From: UBA11591 sp040220895
Lineage (GTDB): Bacteria > Bacteroidota > Bacteroidia > Flavobacteriales_E > Vicingaceae
Direction: 5' to 3'
Length of the DNA: 64,000 nucleotides
Assembly: GCA_040220895.1 (NCBI GenBank)
Contig: JAVJVY010000018.1
Location: 29,738-93,737, forward strand
Within the stretch, counting starts at the first letter, position 1, and every line of letters begins with the position of its first letter. The notes beneath the pieces are model-generated. The model did no database searches and was not told where the DNA came from. It was given only the letters and a program-made list of their open reading frames with translations. Shown here piece by piece: positions 9,231-17,226 of this stretch. Position numbers and translations under genes: made by a program.

Positions 9231-10709
9231 ATGGCCATCGCACTAATTTTGATCTATGCCTTATGCATGCTTTTCATCTTTGCATACAGCCTGGTGCAGT
9301 TGCAATTGGTTTTTCATTACCTGAAGTACCGAAAAAATCAGAAGAAGGAAGAGCCAAGAGCGATGGAAAAAGTACTTGAAAATCAACCATTTGTTACGAT
9401 TCAACTGCCCATTTACAATGAAATGTACGTAGTAGAGCGCCTGATCGATTGCGTGGCGCAAATGGACTATCCAAAGGATAAACTCGAAGTACAGGTATTG
9501 GACGACAGCGATGACCAAACCGTCGAAATCATTGCCCAGCGCGTTGCACATCATAAGGCTTCCGGCTTGAATATTGTACATCTTCGAAGACCGAAGCGCC
9601 TAGGGTTTAAAGCAGGTGCATTGGCATATGGACTGAGCATTGCCAAAGGCGAATTGGTAGCCGTTTTTGATGCCGATTTTTTACCGGGTGCCGATTTTTT
9701 AAAAAGAACCGTTGGTGAATTTGGCGTTGACCGCATTGGCATGGTTCAAACCAGGTGGGAACACGTGAACAAGAATTATTCAATGCTAACAAAACTTCAG
9801 GCATTTGGACTCGATGCCCATTTTAGCGTAGAGCAAGCTGGTAGGAATCAAGGGGGGCATTTTATAAATTTCAATGGTACGGCGGGCATATGGCGAAAGG
9901 CCTGCATAGAGGATTCCGGCGGGTGGCAGGCCGATACACTGACAGAAGACCTCGATCTTAGTTACCGAGCGCAATTAAGAGGTTGGAAATTCAAGTTTAT
10001 GGAAGACTGTGGATCACCGGCTGAATTGCCTGCCGAGATGAATGCCCTCAAAACACAACAATACCGTTGGACAAAAGGAGCCGCAGAATGCAGTCGAAAA
10101 AACCTGGGAAAGTTACTTCGGTCCGAGAATTTCACCTTTAAAACCAAGGTCAACGGGGTATTTCACCTCTTGAATTCCACTCTTTTTATATGCATTGTGA
10201 TTACTTCCTTATTGAGTGTACCCATGTTGTTTGTGAAACATCGTTACCCGGAATACGCCGGCGTGTATCAATTGGCAGGATTTTTTCTATTTGGCGTATT
10301 GTTTCTGGCCATATTCTATTACGCCTCGTACGCATTGAACGGAAAGGGATTGATTCGCTCCCTACCCTCATTCCTTATTCGCTTCCCGCTTTTTTTAGCT
10401 ATTTCCATGGGGCTTTCCCTTCATAATGGCATTGCCGCTTTTGAAGGGCTCATCGGACGAAAAACAGCATTTATTCGCACTCCCAAATTCAACATCAAGG
10501 CTCAAGGAGATCAATGGAAGGGCAATCAATACCTGTCAGGTAAGATCGGGAAACTGACCTTCCTTGAAATAGCGCTGGTTTTTTATTTTATCGCGGGAAT
10601 CGCACTTTCCTATTACTTCAGTGATTTCGGATTATTTCCTTTTTTACTGTTGCTGGTGATCGGTTATTCTTTTGTTTCTGTACAATCTATTCGCCATGCC
10701 ATGAGCTGA
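9231..10709 (+). CDS. Membrane family 2 glycosyltransferase, CesA/CslA-like (QxxRW)
   Basis: A 492-residue processive-type GT2 with one N-terminal helix and about four C-terminal helices. The full D,D,D,QxxRW signature is present: LDDSDD, FDADF, TEDLD and QQYRW. Such enzymes make beta-linked polysaccharides (cellulose, mannan) or glycosylate lipids (ceramide glucosyltransferase-like). There is no PilZ domain and no BcsB/C/Z neighbour, so cellulose export is unlikely. It sits within the redox-glycosyltransferase run, 4 bases before the next gene. The product is unknown. Confidence 0.88.
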   Translation: MAIALILIYALCMLFIFAYSLVQLQLVFHYLKYRKNQKKEEPRAMEKVLENQPFVTIQLPIYNEMYVVERLIDCVAQMDYPKDKLEVQVLDDSDDQTVEIIAQRVAHHKASGLNIVHLRRPKRLGFKAGALAYGLSIAKGELVAVFDADFLPGADFLKRTVGEFGVDRIGMVQTRWEHVNKNYSMLTKLQAFGLDAHFSVEQAGRNQGGHFINFNGTAGIWRKACIEDSGGWQADTLTEDLDLSYRAQLRGWKFKFMEDCGSPAELPAEMNALKTQQYRWTKGAAECSRKNLGKLLRSENFTFKTKVNGVFHLLNSTLFICIVITSLLSVPMLFVKHRYPEYAGVYQLAGFFLFGVLFLAIFYYASYALNGKGLIRSLPSFLIRFPLFLAISMGLSLHNGIAAFEGLIGRKTAFIRTPKFNIKAQGDQWKGNQYLSGKIGKLTFLEIALVFYFIAGIALSYYFSDFGLFPFLLLLVIGYSFVSVQSIRHAMS

Positions 10710-10713
10710 CATC

Positions 10714-12066
10714 ATGAATTCCAAGCATCGCATTTTCACATTGTATTTGTTGGTAACGCTTGCCTTGTTGGTGCATCAAGCCTACTTTGTGGAAAGAAGT
10801 GATTTTAAATGGCTATTCTTTGACGTCAGTCTGCTTTTCATGGCCTATGCTGTTTTTTCTTCCAGACTGCGCCTGGATCAACGTTACGGCCGATATCTGA
10901 TTGTTGCGTCCATTGCCATGCGCTTCTGCCTACTGTTCTACCAACCTAATTTATCGGATGATTTCTATCGTTTTGCCTGGGACGGTGAATTGGTAGTTTC
11001 CGGTATTAATCCGTATGAATATTTGCCGGAAGAATTAGATGGGAATAAATTAAGCCAACAACAACTTTTACTTAGGAACAAAATGAATAGTACTAACTAT
11101 TACAGTGTTTACCCACCACTAAATCAATATTTATTTGCTTTTGCCGCCTTTTTTTCTGGAGGTAGTTTGTTCGTGATGGTCGTGCTCCTGAAGTGCTTGC
11201 TCTTTCTTTTTGACCTGCTTAGTATTTTTCTTCTTCCCAAATTGTTGTCGGCCATAGGTCAACCATTGCACTACGCTGCCTTATACCTGCTGAATCCATT
11301 GGTGGTCATTGAAACCATTGGCAATCTTCATTTTGAAGGAGTGAGCGTTGCCATGCTGATTTTGTTTTTCTATTTTTTAACGAAAGGTACAATGTATTTC
11401 ATGCCACTGTTTCTGGGCATGGCTGCAAGTATAAAGCTTCTTCCGTTTGTACTTTTTCCGCTTATCTGGAGAAAATTGGGCCTGGTTCGAGGAGCCATCG
11501 TTCTGGTCTTGGCAGGACTGTTGTTTTGGCTGTCTTTTATTCCATTTCTTGACCATCAATTCATCGCACATATATTTGACAGTATTGGGCTCTATTTCAA
11601 CTCTTTTGAATTTAACGCAGGTATTTATTATGTGGTTCGTGCCATTGGTTTTGAGGTCACAGGCTACAACATTATCGCAACTGCTGGCACAACTATGGCA
11701 TTGGTAAGTACGATGTTAATACTTGCACTGGCATTGACTCTTGAAGTGCGAACTTGGGAAGTGTTTTTTAGCCTGGGCCTGATCTCTTTTTTTGTTTATT
11801 ACCTCCTGGGAACAACCGTTCACCCGTGGTACCTTATTCATGTGCTGCTTCTGGCCTGTTTATCCGGAAGACTACTTGCCACCATTCCCTGGACCTTCCT
11901 GGTCTTTTTCAGTTACTATGCATATAGCCAGCCCGCTTTTAAAGAAGACAGCCTCTTGTTAATCGTTGAATATTCAATTGTTATTATTGCATTTATTTTA
12001 GAGCTGAAGATGATGCGCGATTCGGGTCTGTTCAAATTCAGGAAGCTTAATTTAAGAATGGGGTAA
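10714..12066 (+). CDS. Polytopic GT-C type glycosyltransferase (mannosyltransferase-like)
   Basis: A 450-residue protein made mostly of hydrophobic helices (about 11-13). The periplasmic first loop carries LSDDFYRFAWDGELV and GINPYEY, the acidic-pair pattern of polyprenyl-phosphate-sugar-dependent GT-C enzymes such as DUF2029/GT87 and MptA/B relatives. It is expected to move a sugar from a lipid carrier to an acceptor outside the inner membrane. It pairs logically with the DPM1-like gene at 8523. It is the last gene of the run; the biotin carboxylase gene begins 23 bases later. Confidence 0.8.
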   Translation: MNSKHRIFTLYLLVTLALLVHQAYFVERSDFKWLFFDVSLLFMAYAVFSSRLRLDQRYGRYLIVASIAMRFCLLFYQPNLSDDFYRFAWDGELVVSGINPYEYLPEELDGNKLSQQQLLLRNKMNSTNYYSVYPPLNQYLFAFAAFFSGGSLFVMVVLLKCLLFLFDLLSIFLLPKLLSAIGQPLHYAALYLLNPLVVIETIGNLHFEGVSVAMLILFFYFLTKGTMYFMPLFLGMAASIKLLPFVLFPLIWRKLGLVRGAIVLVLAGLLFWLSFIPFLDHQFIAHIFDSIGLYFNSFEFNAGIYYVVRAIGFEVTGYNIIATAGTTMALVSTMLILALALTLEVRTWEVFFSLGLISFFVYYLLGTTVHPWYLIHVLLLACLSGRLLATIPWTFLVFFSYYAYSQPAFKEDSLLLIVEYSIVIIAFILELKMMRDSGLFKFRKLNLRMG

Positions 12067-12088
12067 TATTGCAATTAATTAGAGAATC

Positions 12089-13555
12089 ATGAAGAAAATT
12101 TTAGTGGCAAACAGGGGTGAAATAGCCTCGAGAATAATGCGATCTGCCAGAGAAATGGGCATCGCAACTGTTGCAATTTATTCTGAAGCGGACCGCAACT
12201 CCCCATTTGTGAAGTTTGCCGATGAAGCATATTGCGTTGGACCACCCCCTTCGGATCAGTCGTATTTAAAAGGAGATTTAATCATTGAAATAGCCAAGAG
12301 GTGTGGTGCGGAAGGCATTCACCCCGGATACGGATTCCTGTCTGAAAATGCGGCATTTGCACGTAAGTTGTCCGAACAAGGCATTAAGCTCATTGGACCC
12401 AGCCCCGAAGCCATGGAAATTATGGGAAGTAAACTTGCGGCCAAGGCTGCTGTGAAAAGCTACGATATCCCCATGGTGCCGGGTACAGATGAAGCGGTTG
12501 CCGACGTAGACGAGGCCTATAACGTGGCCAAGGAAATTGGGTTCCCGGTATTGATCAAAGCCTCAGCCGGTGGAGGTGGAAAAGGCATGCGCATTGTAGA
12601 AAATGAATCTGAACTTGCCGAACAGTTGAAACGGGCTGTGAGTGAAGCGACTTCCGCCTTTGGTGACGGCTCTGTATTCATTGAGCGTTACGTTTCATCT
12701 CCAAGACACATAGAAATTCAGGTATTGGCAGACGAGCATGGCAATATAGTGCACCTTTTTGAGCGGGAATGCAGCATACAACGAAGGCATCAAAAAGTAA
12801 TTGAAGAGGCACCATCTTCGGTACTAAGCCCGCAACTGCGAGAGCAAATGGGTCAGTGCGCTGTGAATGTGGCCAGAGCCTGTAATTACATAGGTGCCGG
12901 TACAGTTGAATTTTTGTTGGATGAAAAGCACAATTTCTATTTCCTTGAAATGAATACCAGGCTTCAGGTAGAGCACCCAGTCACTGAATTCATAACCGGA
13001 TTGGACTTGGTGAAAGAACAGATTAAGGTTGCCAGAGGAGAAAAGTTGAGTTTTAAACAAGAAGATATCGAACTAAAGGGTCACGCCATCGAGGTTCGGG
13101 TTTATGCAGAAGATCCATACAACGGATTTCTACCAGACATAGGTAGATTGGAAACCTATGAACCACCCAAAGGTCATGGTGTCAGGGTGGATGATGGTTT
13201 TGTAGAAGGGATGGAAATACCTATTTACTACGACCCGATGATATCAAAGCTTATCACCTATGGTCGTGATCGCGAAGAAGCCAGGCTCAGAATGCTCAAT
13301 GCCATTGCTGATTACAAAGTTCGCGGCGTTGCCACTACCCTCGATTTTTGCCATTTTGCGCTTTCGCATAAGGCCTTTATTTCTGGAAAATTTGACACAC
13401 ATTTTGTAAAGAATTATTTTTCGCCAAGTGAATTGGAGGGTAAGGAAGAACAGCTCATTGGGGCCTTGGCGGCCGCAATTTTGCTAAATGATGAAAAGGA
13501 AAACAAAGCGATTAAAAAACCAATCAGATCAAAAAGCGCCTGGAAAAGGCGATGA
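12089..13555 (+). CDS. accC: Biotin carboxylase subunit of an acyl-CoA carboxylase
   Basis: A 488-residue ATP-grasp enzyme that carboxylates biotin using bicarbonate and ATP. It shows the N-terminal KKILVANRGEIASRI, the glycine-rich ATP loop KASAGGGGKGMRIV, and ERECSIQRRHQKVIEEAPS. The extra C-terminal 40 residues end basic and contain no biotinylation motif. The carrier protein and carboxyltransferase subunits are not adjacent, although such genes often sit together in this phylum. It could serve acetyl-CoA or propionyl-CoA carboxylase. It ends one base before the convergent DUF151 gene. Confidence 0.92.
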   Translation: MKKILVANRGEIASRIMRSAREMGIATVAIYSEADRNSPFVKFADEAYCVGPPPSDQSYLKGDLIIEIAKRCGAEGIHPGYGFLSENAAFARKLSEQGIKLIGPSPEAMEIMGSKLAAKAAVKSYDIPMVPGTDEAVADVDEAYNVAKEIGFPVLIKASAGGGGKGMRIVENESELAEQLKRAVSEATSAFGDGSVFIERYVSSPRHIEIQVLADEHGNIVHLFERECSIQRRHQKVIEEAPSSVLSPQLREQMGQCAVNVARACNYIGAGTVEFLLDEKHNFYFLEMNTRLQVEHPVTEFITGLDLVKEQIKVARGEKLSFKQEDIELKGHAIEVRVYAEDPYNGFLPDIGRLETYEPPKGHGVRVDDGFVEGMEIPIYYDPMISKLITYGRDREEARLRMLNAIADYKVRGVATTLDFCHFALSHKAFISGKFDTHFVKNYFSPSELEGKEEQLIGALAAAILLNDEKENKAIKKPIRSKSAWKRR

Positions 13556-13556
13556 C

Positions 13557-14156
13557 CTAGTTCTTTCCTTTTCTCGAAGTTATTTCGTCCCGAATTCTTG
13601 AGGCAAGTTCATAATCCTCTTGAGTAATGGCCTTATCGAGCATATCCTTCAACTCTTCAACAGAGGAATCACCAATCAGTTCTTCAGGGCTTTTCTTTTT
13701 CTTTCGTTGTTTTTTCTTGACCGGAGAGGCCATTTTTTCTTCGTCTTCGTCAAGAATAACTCCGGCTTTTGAAAGAATTGATTCGAAGGTATATACCGGA
13801 CATTTAAAACGCACTGCCAGTGCAATGGCATCGGACGTTCGGGCATCTATCTCAACTTCCTGGCTCCCATTTTTACAAATTAATTTGGAGTAGAAAATTC
13901 CCTCTAAAAGATTATAGATGATGACTTCTTTCAAACTGACGTTAAAGGAATCGGAAAAGCTTTTGAATAAGTCGTGGGTGAGGGGTCTGCTAGGTGTCAT
14001 ATTCTCTAATGCAATGGCAATGGCCTGGGCTTCAAAACCACCAATAATAATTGGAAGTCGACGTTTACCGCCTTGTTCACCTAGAACAAGAGCATACGCA
14101 CCGGACTGTGTCTGACTGTAAGACAATCCAATAATATCCAGCACAATCTTATCCAT
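13557..14156 (-). CDS. DUF151 bifunctional nuclease family protein with UVR motif
   Basis: A 199-residue protein. Residues 1-130 form the DUF151 (bifunctional nuclease) domain, with LPIIIGGFEAQAIAIALEN and the DARTSDAIALAVRF signature. A charged lysine-rich linker follows, and a C-terminal UVR-like helix pair (residues 164-199, YELASRIRDEI) resembles the UvrB-UvrC interaction motif. This two-domain form is common in Bacteroidota. Its role is not settled; nuclease activity was reported for a plant relative. I chose the ATG at 14156 over the TTG three bases upstream. Confidence 0.88.
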   Translation of the reverse strand: MDKIVLDIIGLSYSQTQSGAYALVLGEQGGKRRLPIIIGGFEAQAIAIALENMTPSRPLTHDLFKSFSDSFNVSLKEVIIYNLLEGIFYSKLICKNGSQEVEIDARTSDAIALAVRFKCPVYTFESILSKAGVILDEDEEKMASPVKKKQRKKKKSPEELIGDSSVEELKDMLDKAITQEDYELASRIRDEITSRKGKN

Positions 14157-14236
14157 CAACAGAGCTTATGATTTCTTCTAAAAGTGAGCTGCATAGTCTT
14201 TTGCCATTGACTTTGACTGCTCCGCCTTCCCTTTAA

Positions 14237-14244
14237 CAAAGGTA
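14237..14244 (-). promoter_or_regulatory. Putative -7 box for the DUF151 gene
   Basis: On the minus strand this reads TACCTTTG, an exact match to the Bacteroidota -7 consensus TAnnTTTG, 80 bases before the DUF151 start. No clear -33 TTTG is seen. Confidence 0.35.
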
Positions 14245-14257
14245 GTCAATTCTTCTA

Positions 14258-15214
14258 TTAGGCCCTTAGTGCCTTGGCTGCAGTCACCAATTTTGGCACA
14301 ACTTCAAAGGCGTCCCCAATGATGCCGTAATCTGCGGCTTTAAAGAAGGGCGCTTCAGGATCCGTATTGATCACCACAATGACTTTACTTCCGTTAACTC
14401 CGGCAAGGTGTTGAATGGCGCCGGAAATGCCAATGGCGAAGTACAGGTTCGGCCTGATGGCAATTCCCGTTTGACCTACGTGCTCATGATGAGGCCGCCA
14501 ACCGATATCGGCTACGGGACGCGAACAAGCGGTTGCAGCGCCCAGGTCATTGGCTAATTCCTCTATCATCCCCCAGTTTTCTGGTCCTTTGAGTCCTCTA
14601 CCAGCAGACACAACAATTTCGGCTTCGGTCAGTGAAAGTTTCGTTGATTCCTTCTTGATTTCTTTTACTTTCAACGTTGATTTCTCGGCTTCTCCATTTA
14701 CGGGAGTAACCGTTGCACTACCCTCTCCTTTGCTGTATTCAAAAGAATTTGGCAGCAGTGAAATGACCTTTTTATCACTGAGTATTTCAATGTCTGCAAA
14801 GGCCTTTCCGGAAAAGACAGCTTTTTTAACCGAAAACGTCCCGCTTGTATCGGGCAAAGCAATGGCTCCTGTGACCAATCCTGCTTTCAAACGCGCAGCG
14901 ACTCGCGGGGCAATGGACTTCCCTGTATAATCATGAGAAAATATGACGACCGCTGCACCGCTCTGTTCGATCATTCCCGATAGGGCTTTTGTTATGGCAC
15001 CTGGATCGTGATCGGCAAATGAAGCACTTGGGTTATGGAAAACTTCTGAAGCACCATAGGCGCCAAGCTCCGAAGGATTCTCTGCAGGCCCCAGCATTGC
15101 GGCAACGACATTCGTATTCAATTTATCTGCTAAGGCCTTTCCGTAAGCGAGTGCCTCGAAGGAGTTCTTTTGAATCTTACCTCCGTAATTATTAATGTAA
15201 ACCAGTACTGACAT
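14258..15214 (-). CDS. etfA: Electron transfer flavoprotein alpha subunit
   Basis: A 318-residue FixB/EtfA protein. The C-terminal FAD-binding half shows VVSAGRGLKGPENW, the RPVADIGW region, the VGQTGIAIRPNLYFAIGISG stretch and the VINTDPEAPFFKAADYG signature. With EtfB it carries electrons from acyl-CoA dehydrogenases to the quinone pool through ETF dehydrogenase. The gene follows etfB after 10 bases. Length is typical of the family. Confidence 0.96.
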   Translation of the reverse strand: MSVLVYINNYGGKIQKNSFEALAYGKALADKLNTNVVAAMLGPAENPSELGAYGASEVFHNPSASFADHDPGAITKALSGMIEQSGAAVVIFSHDYTGKSIAPRVAARLKAGLVTGAIALPDTSGTFSVKKAVFSGKAFADIEILSDKKVISLLPNSFEYSKGEGSATVTPVNGEAEKSTLKVKEIKKESTKLSLTEAEIVVSAGRGLKGPENWGMIEELANDLGAATACSRPVADIGWRPHHEHVGQTGIAIRPNLYFAIGISGAIQHLAGVNGSKVIVVINTDPEAPFFKAADYGIIGDAFEVVPKLVTAAKALRA

Positions 15215-15224
15215 ATCTTGTGGG

Positions 15225-15968
15225 TTAAAGGATTTTAGCTTCGTTTCTCAATAAATCAAATAATTCGGCAGGGTTTTCTGCATCAATGTACTTGCAGGAA
15301 GCCTTTTCAGGGGGCAAGGAATAGGACCTCACTTTTGTAAACACCTGATTGCTGATGGGTTCGACCACAGTGAGTGGTTTTGTTCGGGCAGCCATAATTC
15401 CGCGCATGTTTGGTATCCTCGCTTCTGCCATTCCTTTGGCCGCGCTTATCACTAGTGGCGTCGAAGCTTCAATGATTTCTTTACCCCCTTGTACATCTCG
15501 TTCAATGGTCAAAGCCTCACCATTCAAATCCAATTTCGAAGCCAGTGAAACACTTGGCCAATCCAATAATTCAGCGATCATGCCACTTAGTTGAGATCCA
15601 TTGTAGTCGATGGTTTCCTTTCCTGTAAGGACCATATCATAGCCACCTTCGCGAGCGTAGTTGGCGATTTCTTGTGCAATGGACAGTGCATCTGTTTCGA
15701 CCATGTTTATTCTTACCGCATCATCAGCTCCTATGGCAAGAGCTTTTCTAATGATAGGGTCGTTTTCAGGACCTCCGGCATTAATTACGGTTACAGTCCC
15801 ACTTCCCAAGCCCTCTTTGATTTCAAGTGCGCGTACAAGGGCGTACCATTCATCGTATGGATTGATAATGAATTGAACTCCGTCCGTGTTAAAGGCCGTA
15901 TTATTGTCCTTGAAGGATATTTTGGCCGTTGTATCGGGCGCTTTGCTTATGCAAACTAACAATTTCAT
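15225..15968 (-). CDS. etfB: Electron transfer flavoprotein beta subunit
   Basis: A 247-residue FixA/EtfB protein that binds AMP and pairs with EtfA. It begins MKLLVCISKAPDTTAKI and has the family segments NPYDEWYALVRALE, LTGKETIDYNGSQLSGMIAE and GGKEIIEASTPLVISAAKG. It is the first gene of the etfBA pair and is divergent from pdhB across 156 bases that hold promoters for both. Confidence 0.96.
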   Translation of the reverse strand: MKLLVCISKAPDTTAKISFKDNNTAFNTDGVQFIINPYDEWYALVRALEIKEGLGSGTVTVINAGGPENDPIIRKALAIGADDAVRINMVETDALSIAQEIANYAREGGYDMVLTGKETIDYNGSQLSGMIAELLDWPSVSLASKLDLNGEALTIERDVQGGKEIIEASTPLVISAAKGMAEARIPNMRGIMAARTKPLTVVEPISNQVFTKVRSYSLPPEKASCKYIDAENPAELFDLLRNEAKIL

Positions 15969-16002
15969 AAGGGTGATTTCTAGAATTCTAATTAAGGAAA
16001 AA

Positions 16003-16010
16003 CAAAAATA
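16003..16010 (-). promoter_or_regulatory. Putative promoter -7 box of etfBA
   Basis: The minus strand reads TATTTTTG, an exact TAnnTTTG match 35 bases before the etfB ATG. An ATTG that could act as the -33 box lies about 22 bases further upstream. Confidence 0.55.
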
Positions 16011-16089
16011 TAAATAAAGAAGCTACCATTTACAATTAGTACCTGGCTGAACCTTGGCAATGAAAGGTCTGTTAAAAGTCTTAATTTGC

Positions 16090-16097
16090 TATTTTTG
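16090..16097 (+). promoter_or_regulatory. Putative promoter -7 box of pdhB
   Basis: TATTTTTG matches TAnnTTTG exactly and lies 28 bases before the pdhB ATG at 16125. No convincing TTTG is seen at -33. Confidence 0.5.
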
Positions 16098-16124
16098 CCG
16101 ACTTAATTAACAGTTGCAAGCAAC

Positions 16125-17108
16125 ATGAAAACCATCCAGTTTAGAGAGGCGTTAGGAGAGGCAATGAGCGAAGAAATGCGAAAAGACAAGAGCATTGTGC
16201 TTTTAGGCGAGGAGGTCGCGGAGTATAATGGAGCTTATAAGGTCAGTAAAGGCATGCTTGACGAATTTGGACATGAGCGCATCATTGATACGCCGATCGC
16301 CGAACTAGGATTTACCGGAATAGGCGTAGGTGCCGCCATGAACGGATTGCGCCCCATAATCGAATTCATGACGTTTAATTTTTCATTGGTAGCCATCGAT
16401 CAGATCATAAACAATGCTGCCAAAATGAAGAACATGTCAGGTGGTCAATTCAATATCCCCATTGTATTCAGAGGTCCAACGGCATCGGCCGGTCAGCTTG
16501 CGGCAACCCATAGTCAAGCTTTTGAAAGTTGGTATGCAAATTGTCCGGGTTTGAAAGTTTTAGTGCCATCAAATCCCGCAGATGCCAAAGGACTGCTTAA
16601 ATCTGCCATACGGGATGATGATCCGGTCATATTCATGGAATCTGAGCAGATGTACGGAGATAAGGGTGAGGTGCCCGAGGATGAATACCTGATTCCAATT
16701 GGTAAAGCCGACGTGGTTAGACGAGGTGAAAGCGTTACGATTGCGTCTTTTGGTAAAATGATGAAAGTGGTCAACAACGCGGCAAATGAATTGGCCAAGG
16801 AAGGAATCCATGCCGAGGTTATTGACCTTCGGTCGGTGCGCCCTATAGATTACGCAACCATTATTGAATCGGTCAAGAAAACCAATCGACTTGTAATGGT
16901 TGAAGAGGCGTGGCCTCTGGGAAACATTTCAACAGAAGTTGCCTTTAACGTTCAAAAAGATGCCTTCGACTACCTCGATGCTCCTGTGATAAGGGTAAAT
17001 ACACCGGATGTTCCGCTTAGCTTTTCAAAAGTATTCGTGGACGCCTTTGTACCGAATGAAAAGCGGGTGATCGATAGCGTGAAGAAAGTCATGTACCAAT
17101 CTGTTTAG
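16125..17108 (+). CDS. pdhB: Pyruvate dehydrogenase E1 component, beta subunit
   Basis: A 327-residue E1-beta/transketolase-fold subunit. With E1-alpha it decarboxylates pyruvate on thiamine diphosphate and passes the acetyl group to E2. Family segments include FREALGEAMSEEMRKD, the GLGEEVAEYNGAYKVSKG-like N-terminus and the C-terminal domain VEEAWPLGNISTEVAF. E1-alpha and E2 genes are not adjacent. A related branched-chain 2-oxoacid role is possible but less likely, given the overall pattern. Confidence 0.93.
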   Translation: MKTIQFREALGEAMSEEMRKDKSIVLLGEEVAEYNGAYKVSKGMLDEFGHERIIDTPIAELGFTGIGVGAAMNGLRPIIEFMTFNFSLVAIDQIINNAAKMKNMSGGQFNIPIVFRGPTASAGQLAATHSQAFESWYANCPGLKVLVPSNPADAKGLLKSAIRDDDPVIFMESEQMYGDKGEVPEDEYLIPIGKADVVRRGESVTIASFGKMMKVVNNAANELAKEGIHAEVIDLRSVRPIDYATIIESVKKTNRLVMVEEAWPLGNISTEVAFNVQKDAFDYLDAPVIRVNTPDVPLSFSKVFVDAFVPNEKRVIDSVKKVMYQSV

Positions 17109-17147
17109 GAGTATTACCCACGGCTTCCAATCTGTTGGAAAATAGCT

Positions 17148-17179
17148 TTTGTTACTTCTTGTAAAAAAATCTACTTTTG
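17148..17179 (+). promoter_or_regulatory. Promoter of hppA: TTTG, 20 bases, TACTTTTG
   Basis: TTTG at 17148-17151 and TACTTTTG at 17172-17179, 20 bases apart, fit the Bacteroidota housekeeping promoter (-33 TTTG, -7 TAnnTTTG) exactly. It lies about 48 bases before the hppA ATG. This is the clearest complete promoter in the window. Confidence 0.75.
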
Positions 17180-17226
17180 CCGACCTAAAAAAATTACGAG
17201 GTTTAAAAAATTAATTCTTAAAAATT

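Noticed and set aside
16081..16124. A riboswitch or leader ahead of pdhB
   Set aside because: The space is only about 25 bases after the -7 box and no conserved aptamer pattern is visible.
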